Assembly: GCF_009801115.1 (NCBI RefSeq)
Contig: NZ_VTOL01000003.1
Location: forward strand, 434,001-498,000
Reading direction: 5' to 3'
Length of the DNA: 64,000 bases
Source of the DNA: Dyadobacter sp. 3J3
Lineage (GTDB): Bacteria; Bacteroidota; Bacteroidia; Cytophagales; Spirosomataceae
Each line of letters begins with the position of its first letter. Within the stretch, counting starts at the first letter, position 1. The notes under the pieces were generated by a model. It made no database searches, was not told the DNA's origin, and saw only the letters and a program-made list of their open reading frames with translations. The position numbers and the translations under genes were made by a program. This document shows positions 27,152 to 36,055 of the stretch, one piece after another.

Positions 27152-29773
27152 TTATTTTTTTTGTAACATTTTCTGAAATTCATTCAGTTTTAAAAGTGCC
27201 TCAATTGGTGATAATGTGTTTACATCAATTAACGCAAGGTCTTCTTTTAACTTTTCAAGTCTCGGATCCGTAGGTTCGAAAATGCTAAGCTGAAAGTTAT
27301 TTTTCGGCATTTCCTTAATCTTTTTCTGGTGTTTATCCGCAACATGATCTTTTTCCAGATGATGCATAATCTCACTGGCGCGCAAAACAATTGGTTGCGG
27401 CATACCAGCAATTTGCGCCACATGGATACCAAAACTATGCGCACTTCCGCCTGGTTTCAGCTTTCTTAAAAATATTACTTTGTTGTCTACTTCCTTTACG
27501 GCTACATTGAAGTTTTTGATGCGTGGAAAATCATCAGACAGCTGATTTAATTCATGATAATGCGTAGCAAACAACGTTTTTGGTTTTACCAAAGGCTGAT
27601 TGTGCAAATATTCCGCGATAGCCCAGGCTATGGAAACCCCGTCATAGGTACTCGTTCCACGGCCGATTTCATCCATTAAAATCAGACTGCGATCACTTAG
27701 ATTATTAAGAATACTTGCTGTTTCCGTCATTTCGACCATAAACGTACTTTCGCCCCGGCTCAAATTATCGCTGGCTCCCACCCTGGTAAATATCTTGTCA
27801 ACAATCCCGATCGTAGCCGCTTTTGCGGGAACATAACTTCCCATTTGGGCCATTAAAACGATCAGTGCAGTTTGGCGTAACAAAGCGGATTTACCCGCCA
27901 TGTTTGGGCCGGTGATAATGATAATCTGCTGCGTTTCATTATCCAGATAAAGATCATTAGGAACGTAACTTTCTCCTAACGGCAGTTGCTGCTCAATTAC
28001 AGCATGCCGACCATCTTTGATATCCAGAATCCTGTCTTCATCAATAACAGGTTTAACATAATTATTTTTCCTGGCTATGGTTGCGAAAGAACCCAGCGCA
28101 TCCAGTGTCGAAATGATCGTCGCATTTTGCTGAATAGTACCCACATATTCAGCCGCCGTCAATATCAAAGCTGAGAAAATACGGAATTCAATCGCCGAGA
28201 TTTTATCCTCGGCATTCAGTATTTTTTCTTCGTATTCTTTAAGTTCCGGTGTTATGTAACGTTCGCAGTTCACAAGCGTTTGTTTACGAATCCACTCTGC
28301 CGGGACTTTATTTTTATGTGAATTGGTAACTTCAAGATAGTATCCGAAAACCCGGTTATAGGCAATTTTCAGTGACGGAATTCCTGTCCGCTCCATTTCT
28401 TCATTTTGAAGTTTTAGGAGAAATCCTTTTCCTTCACGGGAAATTGCATGCAATTCGTCCAGTTCTGCATCAATTCCGCTTTTGATCATCCCGCCCTGAT
28501 TGATCAGCAACGGTGCATCTTCTCTTAGTTCTGTTTCAATTTTATCAATCAAAAAAGTACAAAGATTAAGCTGATCTGCATATTTATTCAAAACCGCATA
28601 ACTGGTATGGGTTGAGGCTATTTTGCCTAAAATTTCTTTGATCGGGCCAATTTGTTTCAACGATTTTTTCAGCTGAACCATCTCCCGCGGACTTATCCGG
28701 CGAACAGCAACTTTTGAAATCAGGCGTTCAAGATCACCGATATGTTTTAAATATTGCGTAATGGATTCGTGTAATTCATCATTCGCAAGAAAAAATTCAA
28801 CCGTATTCAGACGTTCTTCAATCGGCGATTTTTCCTTTAAAGGCAAAACGACCCATCTTCTTAGCAACCGCGCGCCCATCGGAGTTACCGTTTGATCCAG
28901 AATCTGAATTAGCGGTACACCGCCTTCCTGCTGTGGAAAAACAAGTTCCAAATTTCTGACCGTAAACCGGTCAAGCCATACATATTTCTCTTCTTCCAGC
29001 CGTGTTACTCTGCTGATATGACTTACTTCCCGGTGCTCCGTTTCTCGTAAATAATGTAGAATTACTCCGGCAGCGATAATGCCCATTGGCAGATTTTCAA
29101 TACCAAAACCTTTTAGCGTTGTGGTACTGAAATGCGTGGTAAGCTGCTCATAACCATAATCATATCCGAAACACCAGTCTTCCAGCTGAAATGTATGGAA
29201 CTTGCCGCCAAAAAGCTGATTGAATTCCTGTTTATGTTTTTTACAAAAAAGCACTTCCGAAGGTGTAAATCCCTGAAGCATTTTATCAACATAGGCCGCA
29301 TTGCCTTGCGAGGTCATAAATTCTCCTGTGGAAATATCCAGGAATGAAATTCCGTACAGATCTTCACCACCAATATGTACCGCCGCCAGATAATTATTCC
29401 TTCGTGTATCCAGCACATTATCGTTCATAGATACACCAGGCGTAACTAATTCCGTAACACCGCGTTTTACAATTCCCTTCGCCGTTGACGGATCTTCAAG
29501 CTGATCACAAATAGCAACGCGCTCACCGGCACGAACCAGTTTTGGAAGGTAATTATCTAAGGAATGGTGAGGAAATCCTGCAAGTTCTTCATGCGCACCG
29601 CCATTATTACGACGCGTAAGTACGATCCCAAGTATCTTGGAAGCACGTATCGCATCTTCTCCAAAAGTTTCATAAAAATCGCCAACCCGGAAAAGAAGCA
29701 ATGCACCAGGGTACTTGGCTTTAATCTGATTATACTGTTTATTAAGCGGAGTTTCTTTTTGTTCCTTTGCCAA
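27152..29773 (-). CDS. mutS: DNA mismatch repair protein MutS
   Basis: MutS binds mismatches and starts repair with MutL. The 873-residue protein has the mismatch-binding domain with the Phe-X-Glu motif in [16 protein letters not shown] (near residue 30), connector, lever and clamp domains, and the ATPase domain with Walker [15 protein letters not shown] (near residue 620), Walker [17 protein letters not shown] and [10 protein letters not shown]. The length is that of MutS1. The start codon is TTG at 29773: the codon before it is TAG and no in-frame ATG exists before the conserved N-terminus, so this start is forced. A good promoter lies 31-60 bases upstream of the start. It is followed by the NupG-like gene at 51 bases. 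Confidence 0.97.
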   Translation of the reverse strand: MAKEQKETPLNKQYNQIKAKYPGALLLFRVGDFYETFGEDAIRASKILGIVLTRRNNGGAHEELAGFPHHSLDNYLPKLVRAGERVAICDQLEDPSTAKGIVKRGVTELVTPGVSMNDNVLDTRRNNYLAAVHIGGEDLYGISFLDISTGEFMTSQGNAAYVDKMLQGFTPSEVLFCKKHKQEFNQLFGGKFHTFQLEDWCFGYDYGYEQLTTHFSTTTLKGFGIENLPMGIIAAGVILHYLRETEHREVSHISRVTRLEEEKYVWLDRFTVRNLELVFPQQEGGVPLIQILDQTVTPMGARLLRRWVVLPLKEKSPIEERLNTVEFFLANDELHESITQYLKHIGDLERLISKVAVRRISPREMVQLKKSLKQIGPIKEILGKIASTHTSYAVLNKYADQLNLCTFLIDKIETELREDAPLLINQGGMIKSGIDAELDELHAISREGKGFLLKLQNEEMERTGIPSLKIAYNRVFGYYLEVTNSHKNKVPAEWIRKQTLVNCERYITPELKEYEEKILNAEDKISAIEFRIFSALILTAAEYVGTIQQNATIISTLDALGSFATIARKNNYVKPVIDEDRILDIKDGRHAVIEQQLPLGESYVPNDLYLDNETQQIIIITGPNMAGKSALLRQTALIVLMAQMGSYVPAKAATIGIVDKIFTRVGASDNLSRGESTFMVEMTETASILNNLSDRSLILMDEIGRGTSTYDGVSIAWAIAEYLHNQPLVKPKTLFATHYHELNQLSDDFPRIKNFNVAVKEVDNKVIFLRKLKPGGSAHSFGIHVAQIAGMPQPIVLRASEIMHHLEKDHVADKHQKKIKEMPKNNFQLSIFEPTDPRLEKLKEDLALIDVNTLSPIEALLKLNEFQKMLQKK

Positions 29774-29803
29774 CTAATATCAATTTTGAAAACAGGATAA
29801 CTA

Positions 29804-29833
29804 CAAAATTAACCCTTCTATCCGGTTTGGCAA
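29804..29833 (-). promoter_or_regulatory. Bacteroidota-type promoter of mutS
   Basis: On the minus strand TTG (29833-29831) is followed after 19 bases by TAATTTTG (29811-29804), an exact -7 box at consensus spacing. The box ends 30 bases before the TTG start codon of mutS. Confidence 0.6.
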
Positions 29834-29868
29834 GTCCAAATAGTTGTTTTATCAAGTAAGTTTGAGGG

Positions 29869-30465
29869 TCAAAGCGAGAGCTTCCGAACTTCCTCACCGG
29901 TAACTTCCCATACGTCCCCCGGTTTAGCTCCGTCCGTACCAAAATCGGCAAGAGTAATTTTCCCAATAGCCCACCGCACCAATCGTAAAGTTGGAAAACC
30001 AACAGCAGCCGTCATCCGTCGAACCTGACGATTTTTACCTTCATGGAGTGTAATAGAAACCCAGGAAGTCGGGATATTTTTTCGGAAACGGATTGGCGGA
30101 TTTCTTTCCGGGAGCAAAGGTTCTTCCAGTGGAGAAGCTGACGCAGGCAAGGTCAGATAAGATTTTCCGTTGATGGAAATCGCTACGCCATCCGCCATTT
30201 GCTGGCAGGCTTCGCTGGTTATTTCGCCTTCAACCTGAACATAATACGTTCGATTATGCCTGTTTCTCGGTTCCAGTAATTTTGTTTTTATATAATTGTC
30301 GTTGGTCAGTAAAAGCAATCCTTCGCTATCCGCATCCAGCCTGCCAACAGGATAAATATCCTTTGCAAAATTAAAATCAAGATCAGCCAATGTAGCATGG
30401 TCGCCCTCGCGCGTAAATTGCGAAAGCATTCCGAAAGGCTTGTAAATGAGAAAGTAACTGAACAA
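29869..30465 (-). CDS. rRNA large-subunit pseudouridine synthase (RluE/RsuA family)
   Basis: A 198-residue pseudouridine synthase of the RsuA family without an S4 domain, as in RluE, which modifies 23S rRNA. Motifs: YFLIYKPFGMLSQFT at the N-terminus, the catalytic YPVGRLDADSEGLLLLTND with the nucleophile Asp, and HEGKNRQVRRMTAAVGFPTLRLVR. No ATG is available before the conserved start; TTG at 30465 gives MFSYFLIYKPFG, and the frame is closed by TAA 9 codons upstream, so a TTG start is likely. It lies 31 bases downstream of the Uma2-like gene and 95 bases upstream of mutS, all on the minus strand. The exact target uridine is unknown. Confidence 0.9.
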   Translation of the reverse strand: MFSYFLIYKPFGMLSQFTREGDHATLADLDFNFAKDIYPVGRLDADSEGLLLLTNDNYIKTKLLEPRNRHNRTYYVQVEGEITSEACQQMADGVAISINGKSYLTLPASASPLEEPLLPERNPPIRFRKNIPTSWVSITLHEGKNRQVRRMTAAVGFPTLRLVRWAIGKITLADFGTDGAKPGDVWEVTGEEVRKLSL

Positions 30466-30496
30466 GATTAAAAGAATTATGAAAGCGTTTTATAGC

Positions 30497-31081
30497 TTAT
30501 TTGATAAGTGATTCCAAATCAAGAACAAATTCCGGAAGTACCAAGTCACCGGAAAGCTTCACGTTTAAGGAATCAATCTTTGTAATAGATTTATCACTCT
30601 TATAAATGTAGACTTTACTGTCAAAACGGTCAATTAGCCAAGCTAGCTGAGTTCCATTTTCAATATATTCCTCCATTTTTTCAAGAAGGTATTTGAGTTC
30701 GTCCGATTTAGAACGAATTTCAACAATAAAATCCGGACAGATTGGAGCAAACTTTTCCTTTTGCTCATCCGTTAAGAGATTCCATTTTTCATTCTTAATC
30801 CAGGAAGCATCAGGAGAACGGATCGCGCCATTTGGTAAAGTAAATCCAGTTGCCGAATCAAATGCCTCTCCTAAACCCCATTTTTCATTCCAAACAAATA
30901 AATTACCTAAAACGCGGAAATTAAGACTTCCGGTAAAAGAACCAGTTGGCGACATAAGTATAATATTTCCATATGAGTCCCTTTCGAACTCTAGTGTGTC
31001 ATTCATTTGGCAAAATTGATAGAAATCTTCTTCACTCATCAATTCTCCCATTTTCAAAGTTACAGGCGTGGGGATGTTCAT
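30497..31081 (-). CDS. Uma2 family protein (putative PD-(D/E)XK nuclease)
   Basis: A 194-residue protein of the Uma2 (DUF820) family. Family features in order: MSEEDFYQFC, ELER-like LEFERDSYGNIILMSPTG, GEAFDSATGFTLPNGAIRSPDASWI with the conserved Asp, and CPDFIVEIRSKSDELKYLLEKMEEYIENG with Glu and following Lys/Asp, then LAWLID. The fold belongs to the PD-(D/E)XK superfamily, but the typical E-X-K is E-I-R here, and no nuclease activity has been established for the family. Copies are often numerous in genomes, with unknown role. It sits between xth and the pseudouridine synthase gene on the same strand. Confidence 0.87.
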   Translation of the reverse strand: MNIPTPVTLKMGELMSEEDFYQFCQMNDTLEFERDSYGNIILMSPTGSFTGSLNFRVLGNLFVWNEKWGLGEAFDSATGFTLPNGAIRSPDASWIKNEKWNLLTDEQKEKFAPICPDFIVEIRSKSDELKYLLEKMEEYIENGTQLAWLIDRFDSKVYIYKSDKSITKIDSLNVKLSGDLVLPEFVLDLESLIK

Positions 31082-31108
31082 AACTTAGGTTTTACATTCT
31101 GGCTTTAT

Positions 31109-31116
31109 CAAAAATA
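31109..31116 (-). promoter_or_regulatory. Candidate -7 box TATTTTTG of the Uma2-like gene
   Basis: An exact TAnnTTTG match on the minus strand, 27 bases before the start codon. No TTG at a proper distance was found. Confidence 0.33.
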
Positions 31117-31161
31117 CAAAATATTATTGATACTGGAATACCTACCAATAACCATAATTAT

Positions 31162-31926
31162 CTATTCAATTTCCAGCCAAACCGGGCAATGATCCGAATG
31201 CACGGCATCATTATATTGTCTGCTTCCAACAATTCGATCCTTAATCGTATCAGCTACGGATATATAATCAATACGCCAACCTTTGTTATTAGCTCTTGCT
31301 CCGGAACGATAGGTCCACCAGGAATATTCCTGCAAATCCGGATTCATATGTCTGAAAGCATCCGTATAGCCACTCCCAAACCATTTCGTCATCCAATCCC
31401 GCTCTTCCGGCAAAAATCCGGACGACTTTTTATTTCCCTTCGGATTGTGAATATCCATTTCGGTATGCGCAATGTTGTAATCTCCGCAGATAATTAAATT
31501 AGGCCTTGCCACGCGCAACATATCCACCCAGTTATTAAAGTCTTCGAGGAAATTCATCTTGACACTTTGCCGGATTTCTCCGCTAGTGCCCGAGGGAAAA
31601 TAGCAATTTAACAATGTGATATTTCCAAAATCTGCGCGCAGAAGTCTTCCTTCACTATCATAAACAGGCAAATTGAATCCGTGAGAAATAAAGTCAGGTT
31701 TTATTTTTGAAAATATCGCCACACCGCTATATCCCTTTTTCTCAGCCGCATGCCAGCCAATCAGTTCATATCCCAATGCTGTAAATCCTGACAGATCCAC
31801 TACATCGGGCGTCGCCTTTACCTCCTGAAAACAAAGTACATCAAAAGGTTTATCCTTTAACCATTCCAGCAAGCCGTTCTTCAAAGCTGCCCGGATTCCG
31901 TTGAGATTGTAAGTAAGAATTTGCAT
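31162..31926 (-). CDS. xth: Exodeoxyribonuclease III (AP endonuclease, ExoA/XthA type)
   Basis: A 254-residue enzyme of the endonuclease/exonuclease/phosphatase fold that cuts DNA at abasic sites in base-excision repair. Motifs in order: ILTYNLNGIRAAL, LCFQEVKA with the metal Glu, the Tyr-containing GYSGVAIFSK, CGDYNIAH with catalytic Asp and Asn, GWRIDYISV, and SDHCPVWLEIE with the Asp-His pair. All catalytic residues are present. The ATG at 31926 (MQILTYNLNG) fits the family; the frame continues upstream to 32019 but would overlap the preceding gene. It lies 50 bases downstream of the large membrane protein gene on the same strand. Confidence 0.95.
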   Translation of the reverse strand: MQILTYNLNGIRAALKNGLLEWLKDKPFDVLCFQEVKATPDVVDLSGFTALGYELIGWHAAEKKGYSGVAIFSKIKPDFISHGFNLPVYDSEGRLLRADFGNITLLNCYFPSGTSGEIRQSVKMNFLEDFNNWVDMLRVARPNLIICGDYNIAHTEMDIHNPKGNKKSSGFLPEERDWMTKWFGSGYTDAFRHMNPDLQEYSWWTYRSGARANNKGWRIDYISVADTIKDRIVGSRQYNDAVHSDHCPVWLEIE

Positions 31927-31976
31927 AGAAAGTAAACTTAGTACGATGTCAAACTTTGATAGCTGCCAATGATTTA

Positions 31977-33806
31977 CTAAAATATAAATATTTTCTCTCT
32001 TGTATAACGCGATTCCCATTTACCCGTAACCCGGTCGCCACCTGATAATAACCAGATATCAAACTTTCCCTTTGGTACTTTTCTCTTATAAAACGAATAG
32101 GAATACTTATCGTCATAATAAGTTCTTTTCTTCAAAAAGTCTGATAATGAGTTCGGAACTGGAATTGCAGGAAGCAGATTGGTGTGCTGATCAGAAACTA
32201 AAACAAAATAAGCCGGTTGTGGATGCGTCCCCCTTTTGGTTTCAAATTTGATATATCTGATCGGAACGTTATCATCATTGTTGCGTAAACCAATCTTGAT
32301 ATCTAGCTTAGGAGCATGTTCATCTCCTTTTTTAGTTTCTGAAATGAGACGGGTGGCGGGTGGTAATTTATCAGATTCGTAAAGATGAAGCAATCCTTCT
32401 TTTTCCAGATTTTCAATAAGAATTTTCATCTTGGTCGGGTGATTCCAGAAAGGTTTATCTCCATAATTGAATCCGACGGACAAAAGCGTATTGTAATTTT
32501 TCCAATAATAAGCGTCCAGCGATAATTTCTCACGCTGTTCTCTAATACTTCTTATTGAATAAAAATAACTTACAAAATTCAACGCCAGACAAGCAGTCAG
32601 GCTCAAACCAAATACAGATAAACTGATATTTTTATAATTTTTGATAATCAGTATTAAACCAACATAAGCAATGGCCAAAAGCACAACGCCAAAAATCATG
32701 TAGCGTCTGGAAAAAATATTGCCCCCGTACATTAAAAAGTTAGCCGCCGGTCTGCTCACAATAAACATGGCTCCGGTTCCCATCAGGAACATAAATGCAC
32801 CAAATAAAAACCAGTTGGTCCATGGTATATTTTTATTCACAAATATCCGGACCAGCCAGCCCAAAAAGACCGCTAAAATACCCATTCCTAAAAAAACACA
32901 TAACACCATATCCTTGTAGAATACCGGTGTAAGCGGATGAGGAATATCCATATATAATGCATTCCCCCAGAAACCGAATATAAAGATCAGATTGAAAATA
33001 GGATGCTCCCAAACTTTACCTTGCCCGGTAGATACAAATTGGTAATCGAAAAGAAAGTAGAATAAAATTAGCACTACGGCAATTCCTATCCACTGAGCCA
33101 GCAATTTGTATCTTTTTTGAAAAAGTAAAATAACACTTCCGATTATCCAGGTAAGCATCCCGCTCCCACTAATGAACATGGTAACAATTGCTGCTAATAC
33201 AGCAAAAATCCAGCTCCTTTTATCTGGTTTACCAATAAAATAAACTGTCAGTAAGGCAAAAAACAGCAACGGAGTATTTTGTATAGCTGCAATGCCCCAA
33301 ATTGCGTTTTCAAAATAAACCAAATTGAAAAGAATGTAGGGTACCGGGATAAAATAATGCCATGAAACTTTCTCCTTTTTAAACGCCAGGAAGAAAAGAT
33401 AAAGAATGCCAAGCATAAAAAGATTGCCCAGCATGATCTGCAATTTTATATCAACAGTTCCCGTGAAAAATAACATAATGAGCATCACAATCCTCTCAAA
33501 AGCAAACCTGTGCTGGTTAACCTGCTCAAAAAGTATTTTTGCTGTATCAATAAAACCCGAACTCTTTTTCAGACTATAAATTGTTTCCAGAAGATTGTAA
33601 TCATCTTCATAGGGAATATTTATGACGTGAGCACTTATTATAATATAGAAGTAAACGACTGGTAAAATTATTAAACCCAATCCCAGAACGTTCCGGAATT
33701 TTTGAAGACTTTTAGAAAGAAATGTAAGTCCAAAAAGTAGGGTTAATACTAGTACAAGTACAAAATATTCAAATAACCGAGGGTTTTGTAGAAAAGAATT
33801 ATCCAA
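31977..33806 (-). CDS. Polytopic membrane protein, possible GT-C glycosyltransferase
   Basis: A 609-residue protein I cannot place in a named family. Residues 12-420 hold about 11 hydrophobic helices; the last ~180 residues form a soluble domain (from YSIRSIREQREKLSLDAYYWKN to KIFIF). After the second helix, the loop HVINIPYEDDYNLLETI carries an acidic Glu-Asp-Asp motif in the position where GT-C glycosyltransferases keep a catalytic acid in the first outward loop. This and the topology suggest a lipid-sugar-dependent glycosyltransferase or an O-antigen type enzyme, but the match is only topological. It precedes xth on the same strand; no polysaccharide cluster is next to it. Confidence 0.62.
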   Translation of the reverse strand: MDNSFLQNPRLFEYFVLVLVLTLLFGLTFLSKSLQKFRNVLGLGLIILPVVYFYIIISAHVINIPYEDDYNLLETIYSLKKSSGFIDTAKILFEQVNQHRFAFERIVMLIMLFFTGTVDIKLQIMLGNLFMLGILYLFFLAFKKEKVSWHYFIPVPYILFNLVYFENAIWGIAAIQNTPLLFFALLTVYFIGKPDKRSWIFAVLAAIVTMFISGSGMLTWIIGSVILLFQKRYKLLAQWIGIAVVLILFYFLFDYQFVSTGQGKVWEHPIFNLIFIFGFWGNALYMDIPHPLTPVFYKDMVLCVFLGMGILAVFLGWLVRIFVNKNIPWTNWFLFGAFMFLMGTGAMFIVSRPAANFLMYGGNIFSRRYMIFGVVLLAIAYVGLILIIKNYKNISLSVFGLSLTACLALNFVSYFYSIRSIREQREKLSLDAYYWKNYNTLLSVGFNYGDKPFWNHPTKMKILIENLEKEGLLHLYESDKLPPATRLISETKKGDEHAPKLDIKIGLRNNDDNVPIRYIKFETKRGTHPQPAYFVLVSDQHTNLLPAIPVPNSLSDFLKKRTYYDDKYSYSFYKRKVPKGKFDIWLLSGGDRVTGKWESRYTREKIFIF

Positions 33807-33908
33807 TTTTGTTCGTGTTAAAATGATTTTTCAATGACTGGTAAGATGACAATAAATCATCCCACCAGTCATTGCTGTGTGTTGTATCAAAATAATATTA
33901 TAATTTAA

Positions 33909-34544
33909 TTATCTCGTTTTAAGGATCATATCACTTGTAATTTCCTGATCAAAAGTAATATAGCCAGGATAATTAATGGATTTACCACCCAAATCCAAAG
34001 TAGGTTTTACCTTCACAGTAAATTTTGCCGGCTTGGAATCAGACTTTCCCGTTAACGTCATAACCATATTAATGAAATCATCTCTTGTCTGGTCATTCAT
34101 CAGCAAACTGTAAACATTCGCGCTCAGTTTAACCGGTACCCTGGTGCTCCCGCTTCCCGGATATACTTCAATTTTCTGATTTAAAAATCCGTTAAAAATT
34201 TCGGTATTGGTAAGTAAAACTTTGTATTCCAACTGATTCACAGCAGCTTTTTTACGAGTAGGATTCTTGATATCAAAATTAACACGAAGATCCAAAGGAA
34301 CATCTTTGCGTAGAAATGCAAGCCCCAGTTTTGGAAATCTGGCAAGGTTCAGATCACTCATACTTTTGATATTCCTGAACTCATTAATATCAATCCCTGC
34401 CAGATAAATACTATCCGCAGATCCAATTTTATACTTACAATCACCAAAAGCCTTTGCCTCCTGAACCTGACGGCTCACGCCACAACCCGTCATGTATAAC
34501 CCAACAGTCGCTAAAACCGCGACAAACCAAATTTGTTTTTTCAT
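33909..34544 (-). CDS. LEA14/WHy-domain lipoprotein
   Basis: A 211-residue predicted lipoprotein. The signal MKKQIWFVAVLATVGLYMTGCG has Cys at residue 21 as the likely lipid site. The mature part resembles LEA type 2 (WHy) domains: DLNLARFPKLGLAF, VPLDLRVNFDIKNPTRKKAAVNQLEYKVLLTNTEIFNG and STRVPVKLSANVYSLL, with the Asn-Pro of the WHy motif. Such domains are stress-linked and of unclear biochemical role. ATG 34544 is used because it places the signal at the N-terminus; the 18-residue upstream extension is not signal-like. It is divergent from the DUF4494 gene. Confidence 0.75.
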   Translation of the reverse strand: MKKQIWFVAVLATVGLYMTGCGVSRQVQEAKAFGDCKYKIGSADSIYLAGIDINEFRNIKSMSDLNLARFPKLGLAFLRKDVPLDLRVNFDIKNPTRKKAAVNQLEYKVLLTNTEIFNGFLNQKIEVYPGSGSTRVPVKLSANVYSLLMNDQTRDDFINMVMTLTGKSDSKPAKFTVKVKPTLDLGGKSINYPGYITFDQEITSDMILKTR

Positions 34545-34676
34545 TGTGTGTTTTAATAATTTTTCCGCAAGATAAACAGTAGCTACTACAACGCCCATAC
34601 TTGGAATGGATTATTCTTTTGTTATCACTTTTTTAGATTAAAAACTTATCAAACGATTTTACCGGGAAAAATCCAG

Positions 34677-34707
34677 TTGCAAGCCTTATTTGCAAACCAT
34701 ACCTTTG
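34677..34707 (+). promoter_or_regulatory. Bacteroidota-type promoter of the DUF4494 gene
   Basis: TTG (34677-34679), then 20 bases, then TACCTTTG (34700-34707), an exact match to TTG-N17-23-TAnnTTTG. The start codon follows 38 bases after the box. Confidence 0.6.
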
Positions 34708-34745
34708 CAAACTTTTGTATCCACTTTAATCAAAAACAGACTACA

Positions 34746-35246
34746 ATGGCAAGCTGGTATTTAGGAAAAATACGTTACCAAAAAGAAGATGAGGCAGGAA
34801 GTCTTAAGACAATTAATGAAGTTTATCTTGTAGACGCGGTTTCATACACGGAATCCGAAGCCAGACTTTATCAGCAAATCGTAACGGGTGCGAGTGATTT
34901 TAGTGTGACCAGCATTACACGCATGCGCCTGGCCGACTTGTTTTCTTACGAAGAAGGTGAAAAATGGTTTAAGGCAAAAGTTATCTACTTTTCGGTTGAT
35001 GAAAAAAGCGGGAAAGAGAAAAAAGTAGTGAACTATATGCTTGTCAATGCAGACGGAATCGATCAGGCCTTGCAGCGTATCACAGAAAGCCTGCGTACCA
35101 TGCTTATTCCTTACGAAACTACGGACATGAATTTGACGCCGATCCTGGATGTTTTCCCTTACACTGCGGAAGAAGAAGTGGAGGAAATTCCGGCAAATAT
35201 GCGCCCTCTTTCCGAAGTAATGGCGGAAAGAGAAGCAGCACAATAA
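34746..35246 (+). CDS. DUF4494 domain protein
   Basis: A 166-residue cytoplasmic protein of the Bacteroidota family DUF4494: MASWYLGKIRYQKEDEAGSLKTINEVYLVDAVSYTESEARL at the start, then DFSVTSITRMRLADLFSYEEGEKWFKAKVIYFSVDE and an acidic C-terminus with PLSEVMAERE. No function is known to me and no catalytic motif is apparent. The ATG at 34746 is chosen over a TTG at 34677, because the latter would lie inside the promoter. It is convergent with the next minus-strand gene, with 12 bases between the stop codons. Confidence 0.8.
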   Translation: MASWYLGKIRYQKEDEAGSLKTINEVYLVDAVSYTESEARLYQQIVTGASDFSVTSITRMRLADLFSYEEGEKWFKAKVIYFSVDEKSGKEKKVVNYMLVNADGIDQALQRITESLRTMLIPYETTDMNLTPILDVFPYTAEEEVEEIPANMRPLSEVMAEREAAQ

Positions 35247-35258
35247 ATAAAAATGAGC

Positions 35259-35996
35259 CTAATTCTCGGCTTTTACTTCCGCATAACCACGGGTAATTGC
35301 CAAAAAAGGATTAGGCTCATAACTTTTCAATTTCAGGACCAGACCTTTGGAATCCAATTCTGTCAGAAGCTGTTTGTTATTGAAAATATAAGTGTAATCA
35401 AAAGACACCGGCAAACTGGCGACACCGTCGATCAGGTCAAAACCATACAAAGGATTAATGCCGAAAGGTGTTTTGGTCAGCCACAATTTATCTTTTGCAT
35501 CGGAAGTTGGATAGGACAGTTCGTATTCTGCACTTTCCATTCCAAAATCCTTGCGGACATTTCCGGTTGGAATGCAATAGGTACTAAAATCTTCCTTTTG
35601 CTGTGCAATGGTTTCAGCATCAGGTTTCAATTCTTCAACCTTTTCGGTCATTTTAAATTTCTTCCCGGATTCGTCCGCTCCGTAATAAAAATATTTTCCA
35701 TCCTGAAAAGCGAGGATAAAATCGAAAGCTTTTCCTGTATCTCCAAAACTATTTTCACGTTTAAAACACATCGTTCCGGTAACCGGATCTACGTAAATTA
35801 CAATTTCTCCCTTCGTTTTCTTGTCTTTATTTTCAAACGAATAAGTCAATGCATGACTGAAATAATACTGGCCTTTTTCAGGTTTCCATTGCGTTGCTCT
35901 TTGTGCAGCAGCATTCGTTTTTGGCGCCTGTGCTTTTACTAAACCTGCCGAAAGCAGCAGGGAAAAAATTAAATAAACGGATATTTTTCTAAGCAT
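35259..35996 (-). CDS. Exported protein of unknown function
   Basis: A 245-residue protein with a clear signal peptide (MLRKISVYLIFSLLLSAGLVKAQ) and no family that I recognise. The mature part is rich in aromatic and charged beta-strand-like stretches such as KGQYYFSHALTYSFENKDKK, GTMCFKRENSFGDTGKAFDF and KYFYYGADESGKKFKMTEK, and ends in a region similar to what follows DUF4412-type domains (inference, weak). It lies 59 bases downstream of the OmpA-family gene on the same strand and may be co-expressed, suggesting an envelope role. ATG 35996 is used because it starts the signal peptide; the upstream in-frame ATG at 36020 adds 8 residues. Confidence 0.72.
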   Translation of the reverse strand: MLRKISVYLIFSLLLSAGLVKAQAPKTNAAAQRATQWKPEKGQYYFSHALTYSFENKDKKTKGEIVIYVDPVTGTMCFKRENSFGDTGKAFDFILAFQDGKYFYYGADESGKKFKMTEKVEELKPDAETIAQQKEDFSTYCIPTGNVRKDFGMESAEYELSYPTSDAKDKLWLTKTPFGINPLYGFDLIDGVASLPVSFDYTYIFNNKQLLTELDSKGLVLKLKSYEPNPFLAITRGYAEVKAEN

Positions 35997-36055
35997 AACA
36001 TAAATTATTAATGCATGCAAGCTAAAAAGAGGCTATCGAAAAACCATAGTTCTTT

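Noticed and set aside
34746..35246. DUF4494 gene as a sign of a prophage
   Set aside because: No integrase, capsid, terminase or lysis genes are in the area, and neighbours are housekeeping or envelope genes.
35253..35942. Plus-strand frame of 229 codons opposite the exported protein at 35259-35996
   Set aside because: The minus-strand frame has a signal peptide, proper start and family-like composition; the plus-strand translation is rich in Phe, Cys and Ile in no recognisable pattern. It is a shadow of the real gene.
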